Below are positions 37,163-48,380 of a DNA stretch of 64,000 nt, in pieces. The notes beneath the pieces are model-generated. The model did not search any database, was not told the origin of the DNA, and saw only the letters and a list, made by a program, of their open reading frames with translations. The stretch's first letter is position 1. Every line of letters starts with the position of its first letter. A program made the position numbers and the translations under genes. The stretch comes from Epichloe hybrida (Eukaryota > Ascomycota > Sordariomycetes > Hypocreales > Clavicipitaceae): contig JAFEKR010000022.1 in assembly GCA_019022495.1 (NCBI GenBank), positions 310,001 to 374,000 on the forward strand. The letters are read 5' to 3'.

Positions 37163-39930
37163 GTATCCTTATAGTAAGATAACCACTAGTTAGTAGTGCT
37201 AGCGCTATTTAATATAAGCGTAAAATATTTAACAATCCACCCTAAATTATTATTAAAATAGGATTAGAAAAATATAAAGAAAACAAAGATAACACTAGAA
37301 AGCATAAGTAAGGATAAGATCCTACACTAGGGAATCCTACGTAAACTAGTTAAGGTAAAAGATAGTATAAGCTATATAAAGGTTTACTAAGTTAGCTACT
37401 ATATTACTAATATAGGAGAGGGAATGCTCCTAGGGATAAACTAGACCCTAGAGTATAAACCTATAGTAATAGACTAAAAGTAAGGTTTCTAGAGGTTTCT
37501 AATAACCTAGGATTATATTACTTTTACTATAGGTAAGTAATAACTACATAAGGTAGTAAAGCAGTCTTCTATTATGCTATTACTAGCGTTACTAAAGATT
37601 AAGATAGTTAACCTAGAGGTAATAGAAGAAAATACTAATAAAAATTCATTAATAAGTAATGTAATAAGTAATAACCTAAGTTATAGTGTAGTTATAGTAA
37701 TAGTAGTAAAACATACCTATATATTAAAGAAGAAAAAACTAAGAAGTATAATAGCGCTCTAGGTAGTGTTTTATAAAGAATTAGTAGCGCTTACATAAGA
37801 GATAGATAGTAACACACCCCTATAGTAAATTCTAGAAGAGTATATAAAATTCATAAATATATTTTTAAAGAAGCTAGCTAGCAAGCTCCTAGAATTAGGT
37901 AGTTATACTTATATAATTAAATTAGAAGAGAGAAAACACTTACCCTAGGGACCTATATATAACCTAGCTAAAAAAGAGCTAGAAGTGCTTAGGGAGTACC
38001 TAGTAAGTACGTAGGAGAAAGGGTAGATTAGAAAATTAATAAGCCTAGCAGGAGCCCTGAATTTATTTATTCCAAAAAAATCAAGGAAATTAAGGCTTTA
38101 TGTGGATTATAGGGGCCTTAATAGGATTACTATTAAAAATAAGGCCTCTTTACTACTAATATCTAAAATCCTTAATTGATTAGCAGGTATAAAGATTTTC
38201 ATATTACTAAATCTTTAAAAGGCATACTACTAGCTATATATTTGCGAGGGTAATAAGTAGAAGATAGCATTCTATTACTACTATAGGCACTTTAAATATC
38301 TTATAATACTATTTAGGTTAGTAAATACACTAGCCACTTTTTAGGAATATATTAATAATACTCTTAAGGGGCTTGTAAACGAATTCTATATTATTTACCT
38401 TAATAATACCCTAATATATAGTAGTAACCCTATAAGACATATAGAGTATATTAAAAGGGTGCTAGAGTGACTTCAGGACGCAGACCTTTATATTAACCTT
38501 AAAAAGTGCTAATTTTTAGTTATAAAGGTAAAGTTCCTAGGTTTTATTATATCTAAGAAGGGCATTAAGATAGAACTATTATAGGTTAAAGCTATTATAA
38601 CCTAGCTAATACCTAGTAGTGTGTTTAATATTTAATTATTCCTTAAGTTTATAGGTTTTTACTAATACTTTATAAAATAGTATAGTAAGGTAGTAGTCTT
38701 ACTAATAAACTATCTAAAAGGTATTTAACTAGTGGAGTTTAAGCTAAAGCCTAGTAAACTTATAGCATTTAGAGAACTCTAGAAGAAGTTCTAGAAGGTA
38801 CTAATTTTAGTGCACTTTAACCTACTTTATCCACTAAGAGTAAAGATAGATGTATTTAGTTATGTAATTAAAGCTATACTTATAATATTAGTGCTAGGTA
38901 GCTAGTACCTAGTAGTGTATTTTTTAAGGAAGTTAACTAATATTAAACTTTATTACTTAACCTTAGATACTAAGTTATTAGTAATCTAAGAGGTGTTTTA
39001 AGCCTAGAGATATTACCTTGTGTATTTAACTTATTAGATTATAGTTATAATAGACTATCTAAATCATAAGTACCTAGCTATAAAGCTAAAGCTAACTAGT
39101 AGGCAAGTAATAGCGTTAAACAAGCTCTATTTGTTTAATTTTAGGATTAAATATTATATAAGTAAGTTAAATCCTACTAATACCTTATTAAGAAAAGCAA
39201 ATTATATTAGTAAGAAGCATAGGGTAGAGGCTATATCCTTATAGCTACCTAGCTTCTTATCTAAGTTTATAAATACTAAGTAGTAAGGACACTATATAAG
39301 TAATAGTGTAATTATAAGTCCTAAGATTATATTACTTAGTGTAGCTAATAGTTTATTATAAGAACACTATAAGGGCTACACTAGCCTCTAGGGTTTTAAG
39401 AAGATATAACTTTATTATATTATTAAGAAACCTAATAGTCCTACAAAGCCTATAAGTAATACGCTAACTAGGTTCGCTTATTATAAGTAGTAAGGTTACG
39501 CCTTGTCTGTGTTTATTAATATTTCTATAAGTCTAGTAAGCCTATAGGTTAAGAGTCTAGCTAGGTTAGTAGTTAGCAAGTGGCATAGGCACCCCCTTAA
39601 AACGCTACTTAGCTATAATTTATTTATAAGTCTAAAAGCATACTATAAGCTAGCTACTTATAGCAGTATTATAGTAAGAATATAAGTAGTCTAGTAAACC
39701 TTTTCTAAGTTTGTATATAATGCTTATCCTATATACATAGAATTAAAGACTTTAATTTAAGTTATGTTATTTTAAGTATAGTAAGGTAATAACTTTACTA
39801 TAAGTTAGAGGAAGCTACTTAAGAGTAGTAACCTAGAAGTATTATAAATATAGTCTATTAGGCCCTCTAAGCTATTAATATTTAAGAATAAAGTTTTTAT
39901 TCTAGTTAGTATAAGAAAGGAAGTTATATT
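37163..39930 (+). pseudogene. D pol part 1: protease end, reverse transcriptase, RNase H (RIP-dead)
   Basis: The frame enters with a protease tail (GMLLGIN.TLEYKPIVID near 37420-37470). An unbroken 62-codon piece at 37574-37762 is the protease-RT linker in the same frame as the RT. Reverse transcriptase spans about 37960-38640: LRLYVDYRGLNRIT near 38090-38130 and catalytic box YLNN (38396-38407), both Asp lost. RNase H follows at about 38800-39060 with a connection domain up to 39320, then the integrase N-terminal zinc region near 39560-39720. F interrupts it at 39930 (duplication ATATT 39926-39930) and it resumes at 47053. Confidence 0.83.
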
Positions 39931-40761
39931 TGTTAAAAATAAGACCTATTTTTAGCCCTTTTCTAGTTAAAGAACCTTCTTATTACTAGCTTGCTTTGCA
40001 AGTCTGACAGCTGCACTGCAGCTGTCAACGGTCGCGAGGGCAGCTATCAATGGCTACGTCGCAGCTGTCAACAGCTGCGACTGACCGTGTGGATGACTAA
40101 TTAGTCAATTGCGTTGTGGCTACAAGTGTAGCTACAACCACGCCACTAGTAATTAGGTAAGCTAGGGTGATGTAAGCTAGGGTGACGTAAGCAGGTTACC
40201 CTACATATAACTTACCCTATAGCTATCTTTGACAGCGATTTTCTCTTTATCTAGAGGTTGTATAAAAGTTTCACATATAGCAAATTGAAGCTTGAAGATA
40301 AGGCTTTCTCTTTATGTAAGGTTATTTTTTAGACCAAAAGTTAGTGCATACGGGTTGCTAGCTAGTATGATAGTGAGTTGATTTTTTGATTTTTGCATAC
40401 AAATGAATTTTGCGGAAAATCAAAAGTGGCCTATAAGACCCCGTTAGCGGCCCGGATCCACCGATACGGTTAGTAGGTCTATGAGAGGAAGAAGATCTTT
40501 TTAACTAGCTAGATAGCTAGTCCTCTCAACTAACAACAGCCGCATTGCCCGTATAACGTATTTAAAATCAATTCTATTGCTTTATAAGATATTATAAAAG
40601 TAATCTAAATTGAATTCTATTAGTTGATAACTGCTACAACCTTCCGTTGCGTTGCGTTGATTGATTTAACGTTGCGGCCCTATTGGTCCCTGACCGTAGA
40701 GCTTGCACTTGTATAGCTGTTGCCAGCTGGTAGCTGGTAACTAGCTCCCTACATTTTAACA
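39931..40761 (+). repeat. 5' LTR of F (831 bp)
   Basis: It begins TGTTAAAAATAAGACC and ends ATTTTAACA. It includes a near-perfect palindrome at 40006-40026, a doubled motif at 40157-40194, a TATAAAAG at 40261-40268 (TATACAAAAG in the 3' copy), and is nearly identical to the 3' LTR apart from transitions and one extra T. Confidence 0.95.
40157..40194 (+). promoter_or_regulatory. Tandem 18-bp repeat with bZIP-type half sites in F LTR
   Basis: The unit GTAAGCTAGGGTGACGT occurs twice in a row and ends GTAAGC. The second copy creates TGACGTAA; the first is TGATGTAA here but TGACGTAA in the 3' LTR (about 46449-46486). TGACGTAA is a classic ATF/CREB-type bZIP target. A role as an enhancer about 70-100 bases upstream of the TATA-like site is inference. 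Confidence 0.4.
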
Positions 40762-40785
40762 GGTTATGAGCCTGGCTCTATCACC
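40762..40785 (+). other. Primer-binding site of F, resembling the tRNA-iMet anticodon arm complement
   Basis: The sequence immediately after the LTR, ggttatgagcctggc..., is complementary to a stretch ending GGCTCATAACC, which carries the CAT anticodon and matches the 3' side of the initiator-Met anticodon arm. It does not look like a complement of a tRNA 3' CCA end. Internal half-tRNA priming is known for Drosophila copia. Confidence 0.55.
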
Positions 40786-40820
40786 ATAGATTCCGTTTAG
40801 GTTACTTTGTGTACGATTGT

Positions 40821-41057
40821 AGAAGACTTCCCTTCTATAAAAAAGGAAGGACCTGCGAGAAAGAAGCTTTTCCCTTCTATAAAAAGGAATCAATTGTGGC
40901 TACAGAAGACTTCCCTTCTATAAAAAAGGAAGGATCCGCGAGATAGAAGCTTTTTCCCTTCTATAAAAAGGAATAAATTTTAAATACAGAAGACTTCCCT
41001 TCTATAAAAAAGGAAGGACCCGCGAGATAGAAGCTTTTCCCTTCTATAAAAAGGAAA
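40821..41057 (+). repeat. Three ~83-bp tandem repeats in F leader, each with hairpins
   Basis: Units start at 40821, 40904 and 40988 (each agaagacttcccttctat...) and run up to the start codon at 41058. Each contains two short inverted repeats, CCTTCTATAAAAAAGG and TTCCCTTCTATAAAAAGGAA, around an AAGCTTTT core. They are better conserved than expected in RIPed DNA. A role in packaging, dimerisation or translation is inference. Confidence 0.85.
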
Positions 41058-44000
41058 ATGGATACCAAAGGAAAGGGAAAGGGACCTGTTATCCCTGACC
41101 CTAGTGCGCAAGAGGTTCTAAATAACTAGCTAAAAGAGCAGGCTATTAAGCAACAAGCAACTATAGACTAGTTATTAGAGAAGCTAGAAAGCCTATCTAT
41201 AACTGTAAATAGTCGTATGGAGGGTGTGGAATCTGATAAGCCCGCTAGTTAGCAGCAAGATTAGCAGCCTGTTCAAGAAAATCAAGCTGAATCTAGCTCT
41301 GTACAAGCAACCTTTAATAATTCAATTATTAAGGAATTCAATAAAAGGGTTTATAGTTTTCTAGAGACTGCTAGGCTTAAAGGAGCCGAAAATTTCGAAC
41401 AATGGAAACAAGCCCTAACTATCCAATTTAGAGCTTTAGGTATGCCTAATTTTCTAGATAATCCGGAGAGTTCTAGGGCGCTAGGGGATCCAGATTAAGC
41501 TATTATCCTTATGTTACTAAGGGATAGTTGTACAGAAGGACCCTAAGCCGCTATAACTTGGTAAAAATCACCTGAAGAAGCCTATAATTTACTTGTAAGG
41601 CAATATTCACATAGCGTTGAAATCCAGAGGGGGTCCCTATATTTAGAATTTCATAACCTGAATTTTCAAGAGTTTAAGGGGACTCTAGAGTCCTTTAATG
41701 CAGTCTTTAATAATCTACTAGCTAGATTATCGATTTTAGGGGTCCTGATTGCTCCGATAGATCAGGTTAATCAATATCTTTAATCCCTAAAATCAACCTT
41801 CCCTTAGTGGGCTAAGAGGCAACGATTCAGTATGCGTACGAATAGGGCTATAGGGGCTCCCCTAGATGCCCTAAATCTTCAATTCTTGATGGCAGACCTT
41901 CTAGCAGAACAGAGGGATAAATCATCTATGGTATCCAAAGCCCTGAATTATAGGGCTAAAAACCTTGAAAAGGGTGCTAAAGAAAAAGAAAAGGCCCCTA
42001 AGGATTAGAAGAAGAAAGGAGGCTCTGAAGAAAATAAGGGCTCTTCTAATTCTAATTCTTCTTCTAATAAGAAGAAGAAAAAGAAGTAAAAAGGTTAAAA
42101 ATCAGATAAAAAGGATAATAAAGAGACCTCTAGAGAGGGATCTTTTATGCTAGGAAATTACAACCTTTCTAACGGTGCTCTTAAACCGTACAAGAAGCCT
42201 AGCCTTTATAAGACTAGTTATAAGAGCTCTAGTGATAGTAGCTCTGATTCTAGCTCTAGTGAATCGGATGATGAAAATCAAGAAATTAAAACCTTAAATG
42301 GTTTTAATTATTACAGCAAAGACATGAAAAAGGCCCTATTATATGATACAGGTTCGACTGTATATATTGTTAATTCTAGGGAGGTCTTTAGGGATTATAC
42401 CCCCTATAAAAAGGGGGAATCCGACCCTATTATAACTGGTGGTGGCCCTATTTACGCTAAGGGTCACGGTAGTGCTGTTTTTGAGGTCTTATATCAAAAG
42501 AATCCTAATAAATATAGGACCTTAGTGCTTAAAGATACGCTATATTTTCCTTAGCTTGATGTTAATATAGTTAGTGGACTTACGCACTATATATCTGGTG
42601 GTTGCCTTATAAAAAACCTACTTTATCTTAAAGATAGGTCTTGTATTGCAACCTTAGATATAGAAAAACATGGTTTTTTCTTTCACGTTAAAAACCAATC
42701 TACGCCAAAGTTATCTAAAGGGCCCTGTAATAACTCTCATTACATCCGACCTTTTACCTACGCCGCTTTTAAGGGTCATAGTTACCCTATAGAGGTTCAA
42801 ATTCCCTCTAAAAAGCCGGATTGGGCTTCTGATTTAGACGAAATTGACGAAAATGATAATGATATTGAAGAAATCGTACGGGATGATTTAGAGGAATTAG
42901 TCCCTTCTTCTTCGCCTATAGCCCCAGGTTGGGTCCCTTATAAATCTAAGGAAATAGATTTAGGGGTGTTAGAGGGCCCTAGTGGAGGAAAAGGGTCCCT
43001 AATACCTCTCCAAGAGGCCTGTGGTTCTCAAGGGGCCCAGCAGGGGACTAGTGAAGAGGGCCCTAGTCTAGATCCTAATTTAGACCCTAAGGATCTTCAA
43101 TATTAACGGTTGTTAGAACTAGCTGGCCTATAGCATGTACGATTAGGGCACCTAGGTCTTCCTTTGCTAAAGAAAACTAGCCTTATAACTAAAGGAATCC
43201 CTGATTTTTCTAAAATTAAGGATAAGGATTTTAGATGTATTGCTTGTGATTAATCTAAGGCAGTTAGAAGACCCAGAAAATTAGCTATCCCTGACCCCCT
43301 AAGAGCTCTAGATCGAATAGAGGGGGATACGCTAAAAATCAGCCCCACGCCGTACAATAAGCAGTCAATTTACTTATTTCTAGTTGATCGAAAGACTAGA
43401 TATAAGTGGGTTATCTTATTACCTAATAAGGAAGGCCTAACTGTTTATAAGGCTATTAAAGGCTTCTTCAGAGGGCTTAAAAATCAACTAGGTCAATATC
43501 CTAGGCACCTTCACTTCGATGGGGGCTAGGAAATCGATTCTAGTTGTCAAGCTTGGTTAAATTCTAAAGGGATTAAATTTACGACTTCTAGTCCCTATAT
43601 CTATGAGCAAAATGGATTAGCAGAACGTTTAATTCGTACTATTCTAGATCGATTAAGGGCTACTATCTAGTGGGCAAAATTACCGTTATTTTTATGGTGT
43701 TTTGTATTACCTGCAGTTGTTGACCTAGTTAATATAACTGCTAATACCACTAAGGATGAAAGCCCTGAACAGCTGCTATCTAGGGAGCTAAATTAGCCTT
43801 ATACAACTGATATTAGCAGTATTAGAGCTATAGGATCTCACTGTGAGATTCTAATCCCCCTGGAAAAACGACCTAAAGCCCAGAAGTTAGCAGCTAGGAC
43901 AATCCCTAGAAGGCTTTTAGCTACACTAGGTTCTAACACCTACCTAGTGTACATCCCCTCTAAAAGGCTAGTTACAAAGACTAGCTTTATTAAGATTATA

Positions 44001-46013
44001 GAACCTATAGGCCCTATTTCTAAAGGCTTACCTAGGATTTCTATAGGGGATAACCCTTTAGAGGGGGAAAATAATTTAGATCAACAACATCTAGATCAAG
44101 GTTCAAAGGATTACCCTATAGATAACATAGGTATCCCTGTAGGTCAAGAAAAACCACCTACAGGCCCCAAAGAACCCCCTAAAGGCTTAATTCCAGCAGA
44201 TCCCATACAGGCGCAGCCTATAACTCAACCAGGAAATCAGGTTTCGACTTCGGACCTCGATTTTGACAAAATTATCGATTTCGACCCTAATATCAACCCT
44301 ATGGATGTTAATATTAGTTCCCCTTCTTCTCTAGATTTTATAAAAGAAATCTGCTTTAAGGTACGGGAGAAGCTAAAGGAAAAGAATCCTATTAGCCCCG
44401 AGCCTAAGACCTGGAAGCAGGCTATATCTAGCCCTGAAAGGGATAAATAGATAGAAGCCACGTATAAGGAATATAAACAGCTTCTAAAGGCTGGTACTTT
44501 TAAATTTATAGGGAAAGATCAAATCCCTAAGGGCCGAAAAGTACTAAAGAATAGGCTTGTTTATAAGCTTAAAAAGGATAAAGAAAATAATCCTTTAAAA
44601 TATAAGGCTCGACTTGTTGCTAAGGGATTTATGTAAATCAAAGGCCTAGATTACCTAGAGACCTTCGCTGCCACAAGCATTCCCCCTAGCTAGAGGATTT
44701 TACTAGCCCTAGCGGCTTGGAATAACTGGGAAATCGAACAAATCGATTTTATAGGAGCTTTTCTTAATAGTAAGCTACAACAACAGATTTATATGGTTAT
44801 TCCAGAAGGGTTTATCGAATTCCTTAAGGCAAATCCTAAACTAGCTAAATTAGCTAGAAGTTTTGGCTGGAAACCTTCTAAAGATCAAGTAATTTTATTA
44901 CAGAAGTCTTTATACAGCCTAAAACAAAGCTTAAGGGAATGGCAACAAGCGCTAGTATTAGTGCTTAAATCCCTAGGATTTAACCCTCTAATATCTGACC
45001 TAGCTATCTTCTTTAATCCTTCAACCAAAACCTTCGTCATTACGTACGTTAATGACTGTCTTCTAATTAGACCGGATTTATCTTATATCCAAAGGCTTAA
45101 AAAGGAACTTCATAAAGTCTATCTAATAGAAGATAGGGGGCCTGCTGAATTCTTCTTAGGGGTTCAAATTGTACGAGATAGGCCTAATAGAATACTGAAA
45201 ATCCATTAATCTCAGTATATATTAGAAGCCTTAAAACAATTTAATATGCTAGATAGTAAGCCTATTAGCATACCTCTTCAGCTAGGCGTTTTAGCTACGC
45301 AGATAACTAAGCTTTTAATAGCTAGCGAAATCAAGCTTTATTAGTGCATTATAGGGACTATAATGTACCTAATGTTGCTTACAACGCCTGATACAGCTTT
45401 TACGCTATAGTGGTTATCTACTGCACTAGCTAGCCCTTATATAGAACACCTAAAAGCAGCTAAAAATCTACTAAGGTATCTATTAGGGACTAGATTCCTT
45501 GCTATTATCTATAGGGGAGACCCTAAAGGTTTAGTTAGCAAAAGCCTAATAGGTTATTGCAATAGTGATTTTACAGGGGATAAAAAGACCTTAAAATCAA
45601 CCTATGCTTATCTATTCAAGCTAGCTGGCGGACCTATTAGCTGGAAATCAAAGAAAGCTAGTACAATAGCTCTATCAACACTAGAAGCTGAAGCTGATGC
45701 TATCTGCGAGACCTTCCGGGAGCTTTAGTAGCTTCAAGGCTTATTTAAGGAGCTAAAAACCCCTATTTCTCCCCCTATCCAGATGTATTGCGATAATCAA
45801 GGCGCTATAACTACTGCTTATAACCCTGCTTTACATAGTCGTACAAAGCATACATTGCTAAAGTTTAACTATATTAGGCAATAGGTTTTAGAGGGTTTAG
45901 CTAAGATCGAATATCTAGATACGAAGTTAATGCCTGCAGATAGTCTTACGAAACCTCTTTCTAGACCTCTTTATCAGGCTTTTATTAAGCTTTTAGGGCT
46001 TAATAATTATTAA
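41058..46013 (+). pseudogene. F Copia polyprotein, 1,651 codons in one frame, about 28 RIP stops
   Basis: From ATG 41058 to TAA 46011-46013 no frameshift is needed. Gag extends to about 41960 (FEQWKQALTIQF near 41395), followed by a Lys/Ser-rich tract (about 41970-42140). Protease D-T-G is intact at about 42349-42357 (LLYDTGSTVYIVN). Integrase has HxxxxH and CxxC (about 43138-43250), then DRIEGD near 43315, HFDGG near 43513 and EQNGLAERL near 43600. A Pro/Gly-rich spacer (43990-44280) leads to reverse transcriptase (about 44450-45190), whose YVDD box reads YVND (about 45046-45057). RNase H is at about 45550-45990, its first Asp changed to Asn (GYCNSD). The stops are TAG/TAA at former Gln/Trp codons. 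Open pieces remain at 42147-42554, 43947-44450 and 44793-45209. Confidence 0.95.
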
Positions 46014-46222
46014 ACCAATAACTAATTCCCTTTAATAGGGAACTAAAAACAACGTCAAAAAGGGAGCTATATTTAACAATAGCTAGGAATTCAAAAAGGG
46101 GGCTTTTTTCATATTTTCCTGTTTTTCCCTTTTATCTGTTATTATTAAAAGTTGTTGATTTTTCCCTATAGTCTCTTTGTACACTTCTAATTGCTTTAAA
46201 TGTAATTCTTTTGTAAAGGGGG
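46014..46222 (+). other. F 3' untranslated region and purine tract
   Basis: A short non-coding stretch with T-rich runs; the purine tract gtaaaggggg (46213-46222) directly precedes the LTR and is the plus-strand primer. Confidence 0.75.
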
Positions 46223-47052
46223 TGTTAAAAATAAGACCTATTTTTAGCCCTTTTCTAGTTAAAGAACCTTCTTATTACTAGCTTGCTTTGCAAGTCTAAT
46301 AGCTGCACTGCAGCTGTTAACGGTCGCGAGGGCAGCTATTAATGGCTACGTCGCAGCTGTTAACAGCTGCGACCGACCGTGTGGATGACTAATTAGTCAA
46401 TTGCGTTGTGGCTACAAGTGTGGCTACAACCACGCTACTAGTAATTAGGTAAGCTAGGGTGACGTAAGCTAGGGTGACGTAAGCAGGTTACCCTACACAT
46501 AACTTACCCTATAGCTATCTTTAACAGCGATTTTCTCTTTATCTAGAGGTTATACAAAAGTTTCATATATAGCAAATTAAAGCTTGAAGATAAGGCTTTC
46601 TCTTTATGTAAGGTTATTTTTTGGACCAAAAGTAGTGCATACGGGTTGCTAGCTAGTATAGTAGTGAGTTGATTTTTTGATTTTTGTATATAAATGAATT
46701 TTGCGGAAAATCAAAAGTGGCCTGTAAGACCCCGTTAGCGGCCCGGATCCACCAATATGGTCAGTAGGTCTATGAGAGGAAGAAGATCTTTTTAACTAGC
46801 TAGATAGCTAGTTCTCTTAACCAACAACAGCCGCATTGCCCGTATAACGTATCTAAAATCAATTCTATTGCTCTATAAGATATCATAAAAGTGATCTAAA
46901 TTGAATTCTATTAGTTGATAACTGCCACAACCTTCCGTTGCGTTGCGTTGATTGATTCAACGTTGCGGCCCTATCGGTCCCCGACCGTAGAGCTTGCACT
47001 TGTATAGCTGTTGCCAGCTGGCAGCTGGTAACTAGCTCCCTACATTTCAACA
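46223..47052 (+). repeat. 3' LTR of F (830 bp)
   Basis: It matches 39931-40761 throughout, with C/T and G/A differences and a one-base length difference near 46633. ATATT follows. Confidence 0.95.
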
Positions 47053-48380
47053 ATATTACTTACCTATAATAACCTAGTAGTAGGCTACTAGGGAGTTAGC
47101 AAGATCCTCTATTAGATTATAAGTTAGTATTACTAGCTAATAATAAAGAAAGATACTAAGTTATATATACAAACTTATGTAAGCTACTAGACTTTAAAGC
47201 TAAGGCACCACAAACCTTATAGCAAGCTAGCTACACTACTAGTGCCTAATTAGCCTTTTTAAGAATTATTAATAAACTTTATTATAGGGCTACTACTTAT
47301 AAAAGATATAAACTAGACCTATAATATAATCTTAGTTATTATAAACTATTTTACAAAATATAGTATTTACATCCCTGTTTTAACGCGCATAACTAGCAAT
47401 AGGTTAGTTACTATATTCTTAGAATACGTTTTTAAGGATTATAGCTCTCTAGAGGGCATTATTATAAACCATAGTTTAACCTTTACTAGTAGGTTTTAGA
47501 TAACCTTTTACTATCTTATTATAACTAAGTAGTAACTAAGCACTATATTCCACTTATAGATAAATAGTTAGATAGAATATTTAAACCAAGTTTTAAAGCA
47601 CTATTTAAGAGCCTTTACTTACTTTAACTAAACTAATTAGGCTAATAACCTTTTAATAGTATAGTTTACATATAATATAAGTACTTATTTAACTTATAGC
47701 TATACCCTAGCTAAGATGCTATAAGGCTATAACCCTAGGGGACTGTAGTAAGTAGTTATAGATATTCCTATAGTAAATAACTAGGTAAAAACTTATACTA
47801 TTACGCTAAAAAACAAATATATAGTAATTAAGTAGCTCCTAAGTAACTTATAGGCCTAGTATATAAAACACTATAATAAGAAGTAAACCCTAATAAAGTT
47901 TAGTGTAAGTAACTATATTTTATTATTTATAAAGAATATTAACTTATAGTAACCTAGTAGGAAGCTAAGTATAAAGTACTTAGGCCCTTATAAAATTAAA
48001 AAGGTAATTAATACCTATAGACTTATATACTAATTAAAGCTACCACCTAGAACATATTTATATAATATTTTTAATATTACTAACCTTAAACTATTTATAA
48101 GGGACCTATCTAGTATAGGAAATATATCCTTACTATAAGATAATATTATAGATAATAAGCAGGAGTTTAAAGTTAAAAGAATTATATTATATTATTATAA
48201 TAGGAGATATTAGAAATACCTAGTTAAATAAAAGGGCTATAATACTTTAGAGAATTCTTAGGTAAAGAAAAGAGATTTTATTATAATAAATATTATTAAG
48301 AATTATAAGTAGTAACTAAGTAGCTAGTTTGCGGACATAGAGGTGTATTTAATAGATTTTAAATAAGTAGTAATAATATA
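47053..48380 (+). pseudogene. D pol part 2: integrase and chromodomain (RIP-dead)
   Basis: After F, the D frame continues as integrase: LINFIIGLLLIKD near 47270-47310, YFTKYSIYIPV near 47345-47380, FLEYVFKDYSSLEGII near 47420-47460, then LQINSQIEYLNQ-like sequence near 47560-47595. A tail with VSNYILLFIKNI and KLSIKYLGPYKI (about 47900-47990) precedes a chromodomain-like segment FKVKRIILYY ... YLVKxKGY at about 48165-48240. Frame 1 of the window is used here. Asp/Glu catalytic positions are mostly unreadable because of RIP. Confidence 0.8.

Larger units (their letters stand above)
39931..47052 (+). mobile_element. Ty1/Copia element F (7,122 bp), plus strand, least decayed
   Basis: LTRs of 831 and 830 bp and a perfect duplication ATATT (39926-39930, 47053-47057) delimit it. 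One long frame encodes the whole polyprotein. Purine tract aaaggggg abuts the 3' LTR and a primer site abuts the 5' LTR. RIP is milder than elsewhere: many CAA, CAG, TGG, Cys and His codons remain. F is inserted in the integrase region of D. Confidence 0.96.

Noticed and set aside
41965..42153. 62-codon Lys/Arg/Leu-rich frame
   Set aside because: It is a shifted reading of the Lys/Ser-rich tract of the F polyprotein, whose landmarks before and after are all in the other frame.
44237..44461. 74-codon minus-strand frame
   Set aside because: Antisense to the spacer between integrase and RT of F.
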